A stretch of 64,000 bases of DNA from Holophagaceae bacterium (GCA_016710635.1 JADJVL010000003.1:298149-362148), one strand, 5' to 3'; numbered from the stretch's first letter, positions 40,268 to 49,563 are shown. The notes: a model not told the origin generated them from the sequence alone. Numbers and translations: made by a program.

Positions 40268-40741
40268 ATGCCCCTGCCCATGGAGCTCCGCCGCGACGAT
40301 CTGTCCGGCCCGGAGGTGCAGGCCCTCCTCGCCGAGCACGTGGCGGACATGCACCGCATCTCCCCGCCGGGGAGCGTGCACGCCCTGGACCTGGAGGGCC
40401 TGCGGCGGCCGGAGATCACCTTCTGGACCGCCTGGCGCGGAGCGGCGCTGCTGGGCTGCGGGGCGTTGAAGGAGCTCGATCCCCTGCACGGCGAGATCAA
40501 ATCCATGCGCACCGCCCGGGACCATCGCCGGGAAGGCGTGGCCCGGGCCCTGCTGGAGCATCTGCTGGTGGAAGCGGAAGCCCGGGGCTACGCCCGGTTG
40601 AGCCTGGAGACCGGCGCCCAGGAGGCCTTCGCCCCCGCCCGCGCCCTCTACGCCGCCTATGGCTTCCGCCCCTGTCCGCCCTTCGCCCACTATCGCGAAG
40701 ATCCCAACAGCGTCTTCCTGAGCCGCCTGCTTCATCCCTGA
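40268..40741 (+). CDS. GNAT-family N-acetyltransferase (YsnE-like)
   Basis: A 157-aa acetyltransferase. Acetyl-CoA motif A is MRTARDHRREGVARALLEHLL (R/Q-x-x-G-x-G/A form, here RREGVA), and motif B ends with APARALYAAYGFRPCPPF. The N-terminal half has the usual strand LLGCGALKEL. The acceptor is unknown. It lies 12 bases after the exported lipocalin-like gene and may share its transcript. Confidence 0.87.
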   Translation: MPLPMELRRDDLSGPEVQALLAEHVADMHRISPPGSVHALDLEGLRRPEITFWTAWRGAALLGCGALKELDPLHGEIKSMRTARDHRREGVARALLEHLLVEAEARGYARLSLETGAQEAFAPARALYAAYGFRPCPPFAHYREDPNSVFLSRLLHP

Positions 40742-40825
40742 GCTTCCACCCCTGAGCTTCCGCCGCCCTCCGCACCCCGCTAAGCTGCCTGCTCCCCCCC
40801 AAGCCATTGATCCTCCGGAGCCCCC

Positions 40826-41197
40826 ATGCAGCTCGGCGCCTTCTCCATCAGCCTGGCGGTCAAGGACCTCGCCGCGTCCCGGGCCTTCTACGAGCAGTTC
40901 GGCTTCACCGCCTTCGGCGGGGACGCCGCCCAGAACTGGCTGATCCTGAAGAACGGCGACCACCTCATCGGCCTCTTCCAGGGCATGTTCGAAAAGAACA
41001 CCCTGACCTTCAATCCGGGCTGGGACAGCGACGCGCGACCCGTGGAGGCGTTCACCGATGTCCGCGAGCTGCAGCGCCAGCTCAAGGCCCAGGGCGTCCC
41101 CCTGACGGTGGAGGCCGACGAGGCGACCCAGGGCCCCGCCTTCTTCATGGCCCTCGACCCGGACGGCAACCCCGTCCTGGTGGACCAGCACCGCTAG
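40826..41197 (+). CDS. VOC-family (glyoxalase-like) protein
   Basis: A 123-aa protein with the paired VOC modules: SISLAVKDLAASRAFYEQFGFTAFGG at the start and ATQGPAFFMALDPDGNPVLVDQH at the end. It is a second small VOC protein of this stretch, but not closely related to the one at 38697. A CGGAGC site precedes the ATG. The metal ligands appear degenerate, as in many PhnB-like or resistance-like members. The membrane-protein gene follows 6 bases later. Confidence 0.85.
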   Translation: MQLGAFSISLAVKDLAASRAFYEQFGFTAFGGDAAQNWLILKNGDHLIGLFQGMFEKNTLTFNPGWDSDARPVEAFTDVRELQRQLKAQGVPLTVEADEATQGPAFFMALDPDGNPVLVDQHR

Positions 41198-41203
41198 CCG
41201 CCC

Positions 41204-41935
41204 GTGGCCTCTCCGCACCTCGACGGCGCCCACGCCCGCGGGTCCCCGGTCTTCTACACCGCGCTACTCGCCCTGGCGATGGTGGCCTTCTGGCCGGGCT
41301 ACCTGGCGGTGCCCAAGCTCCAGCTCAGCGGCTGGCTGCATTTCCACGCGGTGACGGGCACCCTCTGGCTTCTGCTGCTGATCGTGCAGCCCTGGGCCAT
41401 CCTCAGCGGCCGGCGGGCCCTGCACCGCGCCCTGGGCCGGGCTACCTACCTCCTCTTCCCCCTGGTCCTCGCCGGTTTCGTGGGCCTGGCCCACGCCTCC
41501 ATGCAGGGCAAGACCCCGCAGGGGCAGGCGGTGGACGCCTACTTCTTCTTCGTCCGCGTGGTGCTGGTCACCCTGTTCACCCTCGCCTGGGTGCTGGGCG
41601 TCCTCCACCGTCGCGAGCCGGAGGTGCACGGGCGCTACATGGCCTGCACCGGCCTGGCCCTCATCGATCCCGTGCTGCACCGCCTGGCCGCCCGGGCCAT
41701 GGGCGGCGCCGACCTCAACTACCAGCTCCTGACCTTCGGCGTCGTGGCCACGCTCCTGGTGCTCCTCATCGCCCGCTCGTGGAAGTCCATCCCCGGCCGC
41801 CGGGCCCTGGCGGTGATGCTGGCGGGCTATGTCCTGGGCGGCCTGCCCCTGGCCCTGGACTTCTACAAATGGGGCCGGCCGTGGACCGCCTGGAAGCGGG
41901 TCGCGGCGAGCTTCGCCGCCCTGCCCCTGCCCTGA
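41204..41935 (+). CDS. seven-helix membrane protein (DUF2306-like)
   Basis: A 243-aa inner-membrane protein from a GTG start with several membrane helices (seven predicted). The conserved histidines in LQLSGWLHFHAVTGTLWLLLLIVQPW, RALHRALGR and EVHGRYMACTG resemble small heme-binding or DUF2306-type membrane proteins. It is 6 bases downstream of the VOC gene. The function is not known. Confidence 0.75.
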   Translation: MASPHLDGAHARGSPVFYTALLALAMVAFWPGYLAVPKLQLSGWLHFHAVTGTLWLLLLIVQPWAILSGRRALHRALGRATYLLFPLVLAGFVGLAHASMQGKTPQGQAVDAYFFFVRVVLVTLFTLAWVLGVLHRREPEVHGRYMACTGLALIDPVLHRLAARAMGGADLNYQLLTFGVVATLLVLLIARSWKSIPGRRALAVMLAGYVLGGLPLALDFYKWGRPWTAWKRVAASFAALPLP

Positions 41936-41948
41936 CGAAGCCCAGGAC

Positions 41949-42407
41949 CTAGAGGCCCTGCGTCCCCGAGAAGAGCGCCTGCAGATCCAGGGGCGGCGTG
42001 TGCGTCCGGCTGGCCAGGGACACGTACTTCCGCGCCAGGGCGTCCTTCCCGGCCCCCAGGGCGGTGCCCACCAGGCCCAGGGCCTCGCCCTGCTCCGCCG
42101 CCGGCAGCTGGGCGAGAATGCGCCTCCACAGGATCTCCTCCAGCACGTTGTAGGCGGTCTGCACCTCGACGAGGTCCACGCCGGCCTCGAAGCGGGCCTG
42201 GGCCACCGCTTCGGCGTGGGCGACCACGGCGGCCAGGGTGCGGTCCCGGAGGGCGTCCAGGGTGAGGGTGAGCAGATCGTCCAGGCGCTGGCGCACCGTG
42301 TCCGTCGCCGCCAGGTCGTAGTGGGCGAGGTGGGCCCGGTGCACCGAAGCCACCGCGTCGGCGAGGATCCCCTCCCGGCCTTCGAGCAGCATGGAATGGA
42401 GGTTCAT
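41949..42407 (-). CDS. helical protein, RsbRD-N-like
   Basis: A 152-aa all-helical protein (SMLLEGREGILADAVASVHRAHLAHYDLAATDTVRQRLDDLLTLTLDALRDRTLAAVVAHAEAVAQARFEAGVDLVEVQTAYNVLEEILWRRIL). The pattern fits the N-terminal sensor domain of RsbR co-antagonists and related 'helical-bundle' regulators. No output domain is attached, so it may act alone or with a partner. It lies 54 bases after the transporter gene on the same strand. Confidence 0.6.
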   Translation of the reverse strand: MNLHSMLLEGREGILADAVASVHRAHLAHYDLAATDTVRQRLDDLLTLTLDALRDRTLAAVVAHAEAVAQARFEAGVDLVEVQTAYNVLEEILWRRILAQLPAAEQGEALGLVGTALGAGKDALARKYVSLASRTHTPPLDLQALFSGTQGL

Positions 42408-42461
42408 GGGAACTCCTTCGCGGAAAGGTCCGGCAGGGCCGGGAGGATGCCTGGGGCGGCC

Positions 42462-44111
42462 TCAGCCCGCCAGGCCGAGCAGCAGCTGGGCCAGCACGAT
42501 CTTGAGGACCGTGGCCAGGGGATAGACCGTGGCGTAGCCCACCCCGGGCAGATCGTCCCCGGTGCGCTCGGAGGCGAAGCCCAGGACCACCGGCTGGGTG
42601 TGCATGCCCGCCAGGAGGCCATAGAGTTCGCCGAAGGGCAGTTTCAGGAACCGGGCGCCCACCACCAGGCAGAGGGCGTCCGCCACCCCCGCCACCAGGA
42701 GGGCCGCCGCCCCCAGCAGCAGGGGCAGGCGGAAGCCCGAAGCCAGGGTGCGCCCGAAGCCTTCCCCTGCGATGGTGCCGATGCCCGCGGCGAAGAGCAC
42801 CAGGCCGAACTGGCGGATGGTGAGGTTGGCGGCGTAGGGGAAGTCCCAGACGAAGGGCCCGAGGCGGTGGACCTTGCCAAGGATGAGCGCCATCACCAGA
42901 GGCCCGCCCGCGAAGCCCAGGCGGAAGGTGAAGCCCCCGGGCAGCACGATGGGCAGCATGCCCAGGGCCAGTCCGGCGGCGAGGCCCAGGCTGAAGGTGA
43001 GGAAGTCCGCTTCGCTGAGGGCCCGGTAGGAGTCGCCGAAATACTCCTCGATGGCCTCCTTGTTCTCCCGGCGCGTCACCACCCGGATGCGGTCCCCCAG
43101 CTCCAGCACCGTTTCCGAATGGGGCACGAACCACAGGTCCCCCCGGCGCAGGCGGGAGATCACCGCCTGGTGCCGGCCCGGCAGGTCCAGCTCCCGCAGG
43201 GGCCGGCCGATCACCGCCGAATTGCTCACGAAGATCCGGGTGGAGTCGAACTCAGTGGTCTCCCGCTGGATCTCCACCTCGGCGGCCTCGCCCATGAGGG
43301 CCGTCGCCCGTTCCACCCCCACCGCCGAGCCCACCACCACGACCGTGTCCCCCAGGCGCAGGGCCGTGTCCGCCTTGGGCAGGAAGTAGGCGCCGTCCCG
43401 CAGGATGCGACCGAAGACCACCTGGATGCCCGCCTTCTCGCACACGAAATGCTTGGTGAGGTTCACCACTTCCGGATGGGTCACCAGCACCGAGCGCACT
43501 TCGAGGCGCGGCAGCCCCCGGCGCTCCTCCGGCGCCGCCGGCTCCGCCACCGGCGGGCGGCCCGCGGCGAAGCGCTGGGCCAGGAGCACGGCGAGCATGG
43601 GCACGAGCACGCCGATGGGATAGGCGATGGAGTAGGCCACCACCGGCTCCGCGAGGAGGTCCGGCGTGCCCCCGGCGGCCTTCACCTTCTCGATCACCCC
43701 CGCCAGGGCCGGGCTGTTGGTGAAGCAGCCCGTCAGCAGGCCCGCGGCCATGCGGGGCGTGAAGCCCAAGCCCAGGGCGAGACCCGCCACCAGGGCCGTG
43801 GAGGCCACCATGACCCCCGCCACCAGCAAATTACGCCGCAGGCCCCGGCGGTTGAAGGAGCCCCAGAAGCTCTGGGCGCTGGAAAGTCCGATGGCGTAGA
43901 CGAAGATCGCCAGGCCCAGCAGGTAGGTCAGCTCCGGCAGCTTCAGCCGCGGATCCAGGGCGCCCAGGGCGATGCCGGCGAAGAGGATGGACGCGATGCC
44001 CAGGCCCGCCCCGGCGATGCGGATCCGCGAGATGGGGTACCCCAGCGCCACCACCGCGAAGAGCAGCAGCAGCGGGCTCGAAGCGAAGAAGCGCACCAGG
44101 CTTTCGAACAT
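42462..44111 (-). CDS. AspT/YidE-type transporter
   Basis: A 549-aa membrane protein of the aspartate:alanine exchanger (AAE) family. Two groups of membrane helices with the duplicated 'YidE/YbjL' repeat flank a cytoplasmic region with two TrkA-C domains (first near RGLPRLEVRSVLVTHPEVVN, then SNSAVIGRPLRELDLPGRHQAVISRLRRGD). The first repeat has LTGCFTNSPALAGV and the second GLLAGMHTQPVVLGFA, the paired polar motifs of the family. The start at 44111 has a GGAG site; a longer frame adds a proline-rich stretch unlikely to be coding. The substrate is unknown. Confidence 0.88.
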   Translation of the reverse strand: MFESLVRFFASSPLLLLFAVVALGYPISRIRIAGAGLGIASILFAGIALGALDPRLKLPELTYLLGLAIFVYAIGLSSAQSFWGSFNRRGLRRNLLVAGVMVASTALVAGLALGLGFTPRMAAGLLTGCFTNSPALAGVIEKVKAAGGTPDLLAEPVVAYSIAYPIGVLVPMLAVLLAQRFAAGRPPVAEPAAPEERRGLPRLEVRSVLVTHPEVVNLTKHFVCEKAGIQVVFGRILRDGAYFLPKADTALRLGDTVVVVGSAVGVERATALMGEAAEVEIQRETTEFDSTRIFVSNSAVIGRPLRELDLPGRHQAVISRLRRGDLWFVPHSETVLELGDRIRVVTRRENKEAIEEYFGDSYRALSEADFLTFSLGLAAGLALGMLPIVLPGGFTFRLGFAGGPLVMALILGKVHRLGPFVWDFPYAANLTIRQFGLVLFAAGIGTIAGEGFGRTLASGFRLPLLLGAAALLVAGVADALCLVVGARFLKLPFGELYGLLAGMHTQPVVLGFASERTGDDLPGVGYATVYPLATVLKIVLAQLLLGLAG

Positions 44112-44305
44112 CCGGAACTCCGGAGGCGCCGGCCCCGGGGCCAGCACCCCGCCTGCCACCTTGCGCCGTCCCCGTGCCGATGCGGGTCACAGTTCCCGCG
44201 GGGACGCGACCCAGGTTCTCGCCCAGCCCCCGCCGGAGCTCTGACCTGGCCGACCGGCGCGGAACCGGACTGGCCCACTGGCCCGGCCTCGGCTAGGGTG
44301 GGCCG

Positions 44306-45064
44306 ATGTCCCTCACCGATGCTCAGAAGACCGCCTTCGCCACCGACGGGTTCCTCGTCGTCCGGGGACTCATCACCCCCGAAGAGGCTTCGGGCCTCGT
44401 CGAGGAGTACGACGGGCTCGCCTCGGGCCGCATCCGGCATGCGACCTGGAACGGTCGCGACGGGGAGGCCGGCGCGCTTGGCATGCGCCAGATCCCCTTC
44501 CCTTCCCTCGTGCTGGAGGCGTGGCAGGACCACGCCTACCGGCGGCGCGCCCTGGAAGCGGCCCGGGAGCTCCTCGGCGACGATCTGGACTACTTCTTCG
44601 ACCAGCTCTTCATGAAGCCGCCGCACTGCCCGGCGGAGGTGCCCTGGCACCAGGACGCCGCCTACTGGGGCGAGGTGGGCGCCGGCGTCACCTGCTGGCT
44701 GGCCCTTTCGGAGGTCACCGAACAGCACGGCTGCATGGAGTTCGTCCGGGGCAGCCACCTGGGCGGCCTCCTGCCCCACGGGAAGGCCCCCCTCGACGAC
44801 CAGTACGCCGCCAATCCGGAGATGGCCCGCAATCATCTCAGTCTCGAGGGCGCCCCCGCCGGGGAAGTCGTGCGCGCGCCCCTCGGGCCCGGGGACGCGA
44901 CCTTCCACCACTACAAGACCCTGCACCGTTCCCGCGGCAACGCCGCCGCCTCGCCCCGCCGCGGCCTGGCCACCCACTTCACCCTGCCTTCCCCGCGGCT
45001 GGCCCGGCACATGGCCCGCCTCGCCGACTACGCCCGCTCTCTCGGAGTCCCGGCCCCCGGGTGA
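44306..45064 (+). CDS. phytanoyl-CoA dioxygenase family protein
   Basis: A 252-aa Fe(II)/2-oxoglutarate-dependent oxygenase. The iron ligands HxD are seen as His115 and Asp117 in EVPWHQDAAYW, with the distal histidine in TFHHYKTLHRSRGN and the 2-oxoglutarate arginine in HRSRGN/AASPRRGLATHFT. The N-terminal FATDGFLVVRGLITPEEAS is typical of PhyH proteins. It runs opposite to its neighbours on both sides, so it has its own promoter. The substrate is unknown. Confidence 0.88.
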   Translation: MSLTDAQKTAFATDGFLVVRGLITPEEASGLVEEYDGLASGRIRHATWNGRDGEAGALGMRQIPFPSLVLEAWQDHAYRRRALEAARELLGDDLDYFFDQLFMKPPHCPAEVPWHQDAAYWGEVGAGVTCWLALSEVTEQHGCMEFVRGSHLGGLLPHGKAPLDDQYAANPEMARNHLSLEGAPAGEVVRAPLGPGDATFHHYKTLHRSRGNAAASPRRGLATHFTLPSPRLARHMARLADYARSLGVPAPG

Positions 45065-45079
45065 AGGCCCTTCCCCTTC

Positions 45080-45670
45080 CTAGGCCCGGGCCGCCGCCGC
45101 GATTTCCACCAGCTTCTTCGCGATGTCCTCCGGCGAAAGGATGAAGTCGACGCAGCCGCTTTCGATGGCGCTTTCCGGCATGTCGGGCTGGGCAGCGGTG
45201 TCGAGCCGCTGGGCGATGGTGATGCCGCCCACCTCCCGGATGCCGGAGAGGGCCGCGGCCCCGTCGCCGTCATAGCCCGAAACGATGACCGCGACGAGCT
45301 GGCCGTCCCAGTTTTCCGTGAGGGAGCGCAGGAATACCGTGATGACGTCCGGCCAGCCCCGGGGCTTGGAAATGGGCTTGAGCCGGAACTCCCCGTCCAG
45401 GACGTGGAGATCGCGCTTTTCCGGGATGATGAACACGCAGTCGGGCCGCACGTCCAGACGCTCGGTGATGAGCTCCACGGGCATCTTCGTATGCGCGGGC
45501 AGGATCTCGTGGAGGTGGGTGGCCACGGTGCGCAGGTGGTTCACGATGACGATGGCGACGCCCATGTCCGCGGGCAGGTGCTTCAGCAGCCGGATGTAGG
45601 CATCCAGGCCCCCCGCCGAGCCCCCCACACATACGATCGGGAAATCCCGCCCTTCGCGTCTGGCTTCCAT
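45080..45670 (-). CDS. stand-alone CheB methylesterase domain
   Basis: A 196-aa CheB catalytic domain without a receiver domain. The catalytic triad is visible: Ser18 in CVGGSAGGLD, His in VIVNHLRT, and Asp in SGYDGDGAAAL. The D-x-x-G-x-x-x-I-x-x-x-G-G pattern is complete (DGDGAAALSGIREVGGITIAQ). The start was placed after the out-of-frame-looking extension at ATG 45670. No chemotaxis genes are near. Such orphan CheB proteins occur in two-component or sensory hybrid systems; its partner is not in the window. Confidence 0.88.
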   Translation of the reverse strand: MEARREGRDFPIVCVGGSAGGLDAYIRLLKHLPADMGVAIVIVNHLRTVATHLHEILPAHTKMPVELITERLDVRPDCVFIIPEKRDLHVLDGEFRLKPISKPRGWPDVITVFLRSLTENWDGQLVAVIVSGYDGDGAAALSGIREVGGITIAQRLDTAAQPDMPESAIESGCVDFILSPEDIAKKLVEIAAAARA

Positions 45671-45800
45671 GGGCGTTCCCCCGCTTTCCTTCCGTGCCGA
45701 CGGCCGGCACCTCACAAGGTGGGTCCGATGCCTCCGGTGCCCTAGCGAAATCCGCCAGGACGGCGCAGAAATCCCGCGGAGGGCCAGCCCCTTCCCGCCC

Positions 45801-46685
45801 TCACCGCGCCGCCAGCCGCCGCGGCGAGGCCGCCACCGCCGCGATGCCCAGGGCGATGAGCAGCGCTCCCAGCAGGCCCATGGGCTTCGGCGCCTCGCCC
45901 AGCAGGGGCCAGGCGAGGAAGATCGTCGCCACCTGCTGGGCCTGCAGGCCGATGGCGCCCAGGGCGGCGTCCACGTGGCCCAGCCCCCAGGAGATGAGCC
46001 ACCAGGCCAGGAGCTGGATGACGAGGCCCAGGGCCAGCAGGCTCATCCACGCCTTGAAGGTGAAGCCCGTGAAGGGGTCGCCCCGGAGGAGCACGGCCCC
46101 GCCGAAGCAGGCCAGGCAGGCGAGGCTGGCCCAGAACAGGGCCTGGGTGGCCTTCAGGCTCTGCCGGGAGCGGCCCAGCACGAGGGTGTAGGAGGCGTAG
46201 GCGAAGCTGGCGGCCAGGGCGATGCCCTCCCCCAGGCCGTCGCCGACCTTGGCGCCCCGGGCCAGCCCCAGGATGAGCGCTCCGCCCAGCCCCGCGGCCT
46301 GGCCGATCCAGCCCAGGGGCCCGAAGCGCAGCCGGAGGAAGAGCACGGAGAAGAGCGCCACCCAGATGGGAGAAAGGCCGCCCACCAGGAGGGTCGCGTT
46401 GGCGGCGCTGGTGTGGCGCATGGCGGCGTGCCAGCCCCAGAGGTCGAGGAAGAAGGCCGCCCCCGCGGCGAGGGCCCAGAGGCGGCCCGGTCCGCTGCCC
46501 AGGGAGCCCTCCCGCCGCGCCAGCAGCCAGATGCCCGGCAGGGCCAGCAGCATGCGGTAGAAGCCCACGGTGAAATCCGTGGCGCCCCCGGCCACCGCCC
46601 ACCGGACGAAGATGGCGGCGAAGCCCAGGAGCGCGGCCCCGAGAAGCACCGCCAGGAGACCGCGGGAGGAGGCGTGCTCGGACAT
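45801..46685 (-). CDS. EamA/DMT-family transporter
   Basis: A 294-aa protein with ten predicted membrane helices in two EamA repeats. The first has LLGFAAIFVRWAVAGGATDFTVGFYRMLLALPGI, and the second starts at GLGEGIALAASFAYASYTLVLGR and includes LGHVDAALGAIGLQAQQVATIFLAWPLLGEAPKPMGLLGALLIALGI. This is the usual drug/metabolite exporter form. The start at 46685 (MSEHASSRG) is preferred over the upstream ATG. The substrate is unknown. Confidence 0.9.
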   Translation of the reverse strand: MSEHASSRGLLAVLLGAALLGFAAIFVRWAVAGGATDFTVGFYRMLLALPGIWLLARREGSLGSGPGRLWALAAGAAFFLDLWGWHAAMRHTSAANATLLVGGLSPIWVALFSVLFLRLRFGPLGWIGQAAGLGGALILGLARGAKVGDGLGEGIALAASFAYASYTLVLGRSRQSLKATQALFWASLACLACFGGAVLLRGDPFTGFTFKAWMSLLALGLVIQLLAWWLISWGLGHVDAALGAIGLQAQQVATIFLAWPLLGEAPKPMGLLGALLIALGIAAVAASPRRLAAR

Positions 46686-46723
46686 GATTCCAGAGTGGGG
46701 GAAGCCCGCCTCCAGGACCAGCC

Positions 46724-48204
46724 TCAAGCCCTGCGGGCAGGCATCTCGTCCAGGGCCGCCACGGCCTCGGCGACCACCGGCGCCCAGGCCCCGGGGCGCG
46801 GCTGCCGGAGCAGGCGGTGGCCGCGGTACCAGGGCGTCGTCGAGCCCTCCTCTCCAGCCAGCGCCATTCGCCCTGGTGGGAGAGCAGGAGCAGGGTGGGC
46901 AGGCCCAGGGCTCCGGCGAGATGGGCCACGCCTGTGTCCACGCTCACCAGCGCGTCCAGGTTGGCGAGGAGGGCCGCGGTCTCGCCGTAATCCACGAGCC
47001 CAGGGCCCGCTTCGAACCACCGGCCCTCGGGAACCGCCGGACCCGCCTCGAAGCGCCCGTTATTTTTTTGCAGGGACACCCACTGGACGTCCTCCCGGCC
47101 CAGCAGGGGCGCCAGAAGCTCCGGTGGCAGGCTGCGCACCGCATCCTGGGGGAAGGCCGGATTGCCTGCCCACGCAATCCCCGCCCGCAGTCGGTGGCGC
47201 TTCGGCCCCAGGCGCGCGCCCCAGGCCGCCACCCGCGCGGCGTCCGCCTTGAGGTAGGGCTCGCCGTCCAGGCCGCCGGGCTCGAGGCCCAGGCGCAAGG
47301 GCAGGCTCAGCAGGGCTTCGACCCCGTGGATCGGCGGCGGCACCCGGCCGTCGAAGCCGTACTCGACGCCGTCCTCCTGGGCCTGCAGCAGGGGATCCAG
47401 GGCGAACTGGGTGGCCGGCAGTTCGACGCGCACCTTGAGGCCGTGCTGGACGAGGGCCTGGGGAAAGCGGAGGAACTGGAGCACGTCGCCGATGCCCTGC
47501 TCGGCGATCACCAGCAGGCGCAGCCCAGGCGTCAGACTGCCGTCCCAGAGCGGCGGCACTCCTGGCCGGGGATGCAGGGGATGGGCGGGATGCTCCTTGC
47601 GGCCTTCATAGAGCTCCCAGCCCTTCCGCCACCGGCCGCGGCCCAGCAGGGCCAGGGCGTAGCGGTCCCGCACAAAGGGATCCCGGGGATGGCGGAAATG
47701 GGCGGCCTCGATGGCATTGAAGGCGTCGTCCCGCTGACCGAGATCCCGGTCCAGGTCCGCCTCCTCCAGCAGCACGTCGGCGCTGGCGGGGGCGAGGCGG
47801 AGGGCCAGGTCCAGGTGTTCCCGCGCCTCGTCGAAGCGATGGAGCAGGCGCAGGGCGGCGCAGGCCTGGGCGTGGACTTCCCCCCGCGGGGCGGCGGCCA
47901 GGCTCTGCTCCAGCAGAAGCAGGGCTTCCTCCCCATTGCCCTGGGCGAGGAGGGCGCCCGCGAGTTGCGCCTTCATGCCCGGGTTCCGCGCCCCCGCATC
48001 GAAGGCCCGCCGCAGCCAGACCTCGGCGCCCTGGAAATCCCCGGCGCCCAGGTAGAGCCGGCCCAGGGCCTCCAAGGCCCCCGCGTGGCCCGGATGGGCC
48101 TGGAGAATGCCGTGCAGCACCTGCGCGGCCTCGCCGTGGCGGCCCTGGCCTTCCAGAGAGAAGGCCAGGCGCAGGGCATCGGGAAGGGTGCGTGGAGCGG
48201 GCAT
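46724..48204 (-). CDS. TPR protein with glycosyltransferase-like C-terminus, frameshifted
   Basis: The N-terminal 200 residues are TPR repeats (GRHGEAAQVLHGILQAHPGHAGALEALGRLYLGAGDFQGA...). The rest resembles the ADP-heptose/GT9-like C-terminal part of TPR-glycosyltransferases, with LRLLVIAEQGIGDVLQFLRFPQAL, VGIAWAGNP-type RAGIAWAGNPAFPQD and DALVSVDTGVAHLAGALGLPTLLLLSHQGEWRWLE. Immediately after that, near 46850, the frame breaks. The family's usual ending (EGSTTPWYRG...) is found in the next frame and reaches a stop at 46724. The length, 1481 bases, is one short of a multiple of three, so a single missing base explains it. It may be decay or an assembly error. Confidence 0.75.
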
Positions 48205-48241
48205 CGGAGGAACCTGACGGGCTAGACCCTACCAGGATCCG

Positions 48242-48284
48242 TCAGTTCGCCCACCCGGGAGACCTGTTCCCAGGCATCTTCCTC
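48242..48284 (-). pseudogene. decayed duplicate of the dacB 3' end
   Basis: This 43-base stretch repeats the last 14 codons of dacB in the same orientation, 104 bases downstream. Read leftward it encodes EEDAWEQVSR followed, after one extra G, by WANstop. At the nucleotide level TCAGTTCGCCCACC is shared exactly, and third positions differ elsewhere. It looks like the leftover end of an old tandem dacB copy. Confidence 0.6.
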
Positions 48285-48345
48285 TGGGTATCGCTTCGCG
48301 ATACTCCAGACGCCGCTCAGCACCCGGCGGCCGTTTGCGCAGGCT

Positions 48346-49563
48346 TCAGTTCGCCCACCTCGACACTTGTTCCCACGCGTCCTCCTCATGGGAATTCCCG
48401 TTCAGCAGAATGGCGAAGATGCGCTGCTTGCCGTCGGGGGTCTGGAGGAGGCCGCAGACGGTGGTGACGCCACTGAGGTGGCCGGTCTTGCAGCGGATAC
48501 GGCGGGCGAGGTTGGGATCCTTGATGCGCAGCTTCCAAGGTTCGCCGCCGATGACCTTGAGGCTGGCGATCATTTCGGGGCCCACTTCGAAGTCGTTCAC
48601 CGCGCCCCGCAGGACGATCGCCAGGGTGCGGGCGGAGAGCAGGTTGTTCTTGGAAAGACCGCTGCCGTCGGTGATGGCGACCTTGTCGGGGCCCAGGCCG
48701 AACTGCTCCTTGTAGAAGGCCTGGATGCGCGCGATGCCCCGGGGCCAGGAGCCGTCGCCGAAGCGCTTCACCAGCATCTCCACCATGAAGTTGTTGGAGA
48801 ACTTGTTGATGTCCTGGATCAGCATCCGCAGGGGCGGCGAGCGGAAGTCCAGCAGCTTGCGGTTGGCGCCGCCGCCGGGGCCGTTCTCCACGATGATGCC
48901 CACGTCCGCCAGCACCCGGGTGAGGGTCTCGACGGCGAGCCGGTCCGGATCCGCCACGATGGCCCCGCGCTCGTCCCGGGAGAAGTTCACGCTGAGGGGC
49001 ACGACCGGGGGCGTCGTGTCCGAGCTGGTGTTCTCCCACCCGTTGCCGTAGCGCTGGGCGTCGAAGGCGCTCTGGTCCAGGCGGATGCGGCCCGTCACCC
49101 GCTGCACGCCCATGCGCCTCAGGTCCTGGGCCAGGGTGAAGATGCGCTCGGTGGTGAAGAAGGGATCGCCGCCCCCCTTGAAGACCAGGTCCCCTTTGAC
49201 GGCGCCGTTTTGGAGGTCGCCGTAGACCGTCGTCTCCAGCTGGAAGTCCGGCTTCCAGGTGCGGAGGATGGCGTAGGTGGACAGGACCTTCGTCACGCTG
49301 GCGGGCACCAGGGCCAGGTCCGGCTGGTGGGATTCCAGGGCGCGGCCGGTCTGGATGTCCCAAACCCCCGCCGAAACCTGGATGCCCTTGGCCTCCATGC
49401 GCCTCACCCAGTCCTGGAAGCCGCCCTGGGCCTGGGCCGGAGCCTTCACGGGCAGGGGCGCGGGCCCCGCCGTGAGGGCGCGGGCCCCCAGCACCGCCAG
49501 AATCGCCAATACCCCTGCGCCGATCACTCGCACCGCCACTCCCCGGGCTGTCGCGCCCTTCAT
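48346..49563 (-). CDS. dacB: D-Ala-D-Ala carboxypeptidase/endopeptidase (PBP4 type)
   Basis: A 405-aa class C low-molecular-mass penicillin-binding protein that trims or cleaves peptidoglycan crosslinks in the periplasm. An N-terminal signal/anchor (VRVIGAGVLAILAVLGARAL) precedes the catalytic SxxK (Ser89-Lys92, PASVTKV), SxN (FSNN) and KTG (CKTGHLSG) motifs. The three motifs are in family order, with the PBP4 insert (about residues 130-260) between the first two. The start overlaps the stop of the pilin-like gene by 4 bases (ATGA), suggesting coupled translation. A remnant of a second copy's 3' end lies just downstream. Confidence 0.92.
   Translation of the reverse strand: MKGATARGVAVRVIGAGVLAILAVLGARALTAGPAPLPVKAPAQAQGGFQDWVRRMEAKGIQVSAGVWDIQTGRALESHQPDLALVPASVTKVLSTYAILRTWKPDFQLETTVYGDLQNGAVKGDLVFKGGGDPFFTTERIFTLAQDLRRMGVQRVTGRIRLDQSAFDAQRYGNGWENTSSDTTPPVVPLSVNFSRDERGAIVADPDRLAVETLTRVLADVGIIVENGPGGGANRKLLDFRSPPLRMLIQDINKFSNNFMVEMLVKRFGDGSWPRGIARIQAFYKEQFGLGPDKVAITDGSGLSKNNLLSARTLAIVLRGAVNDFEVGPEMIASLKVIGGEPWKLRIKDPNLARRIRCKTGHLSGVTTVCGLLQTPDGKQRIFAILLNGNSHEEDAWEQVSRWAN

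Noticed and set aside
45742..48204. An 820-codon minus-strand frame extending past the TPR/glycosyltransferase gene
   Set aside because: After 46850 the frame gives arginine/glycine-rich low-complexity sequence and overlaps the EamA gene, as expected after a frameshift.
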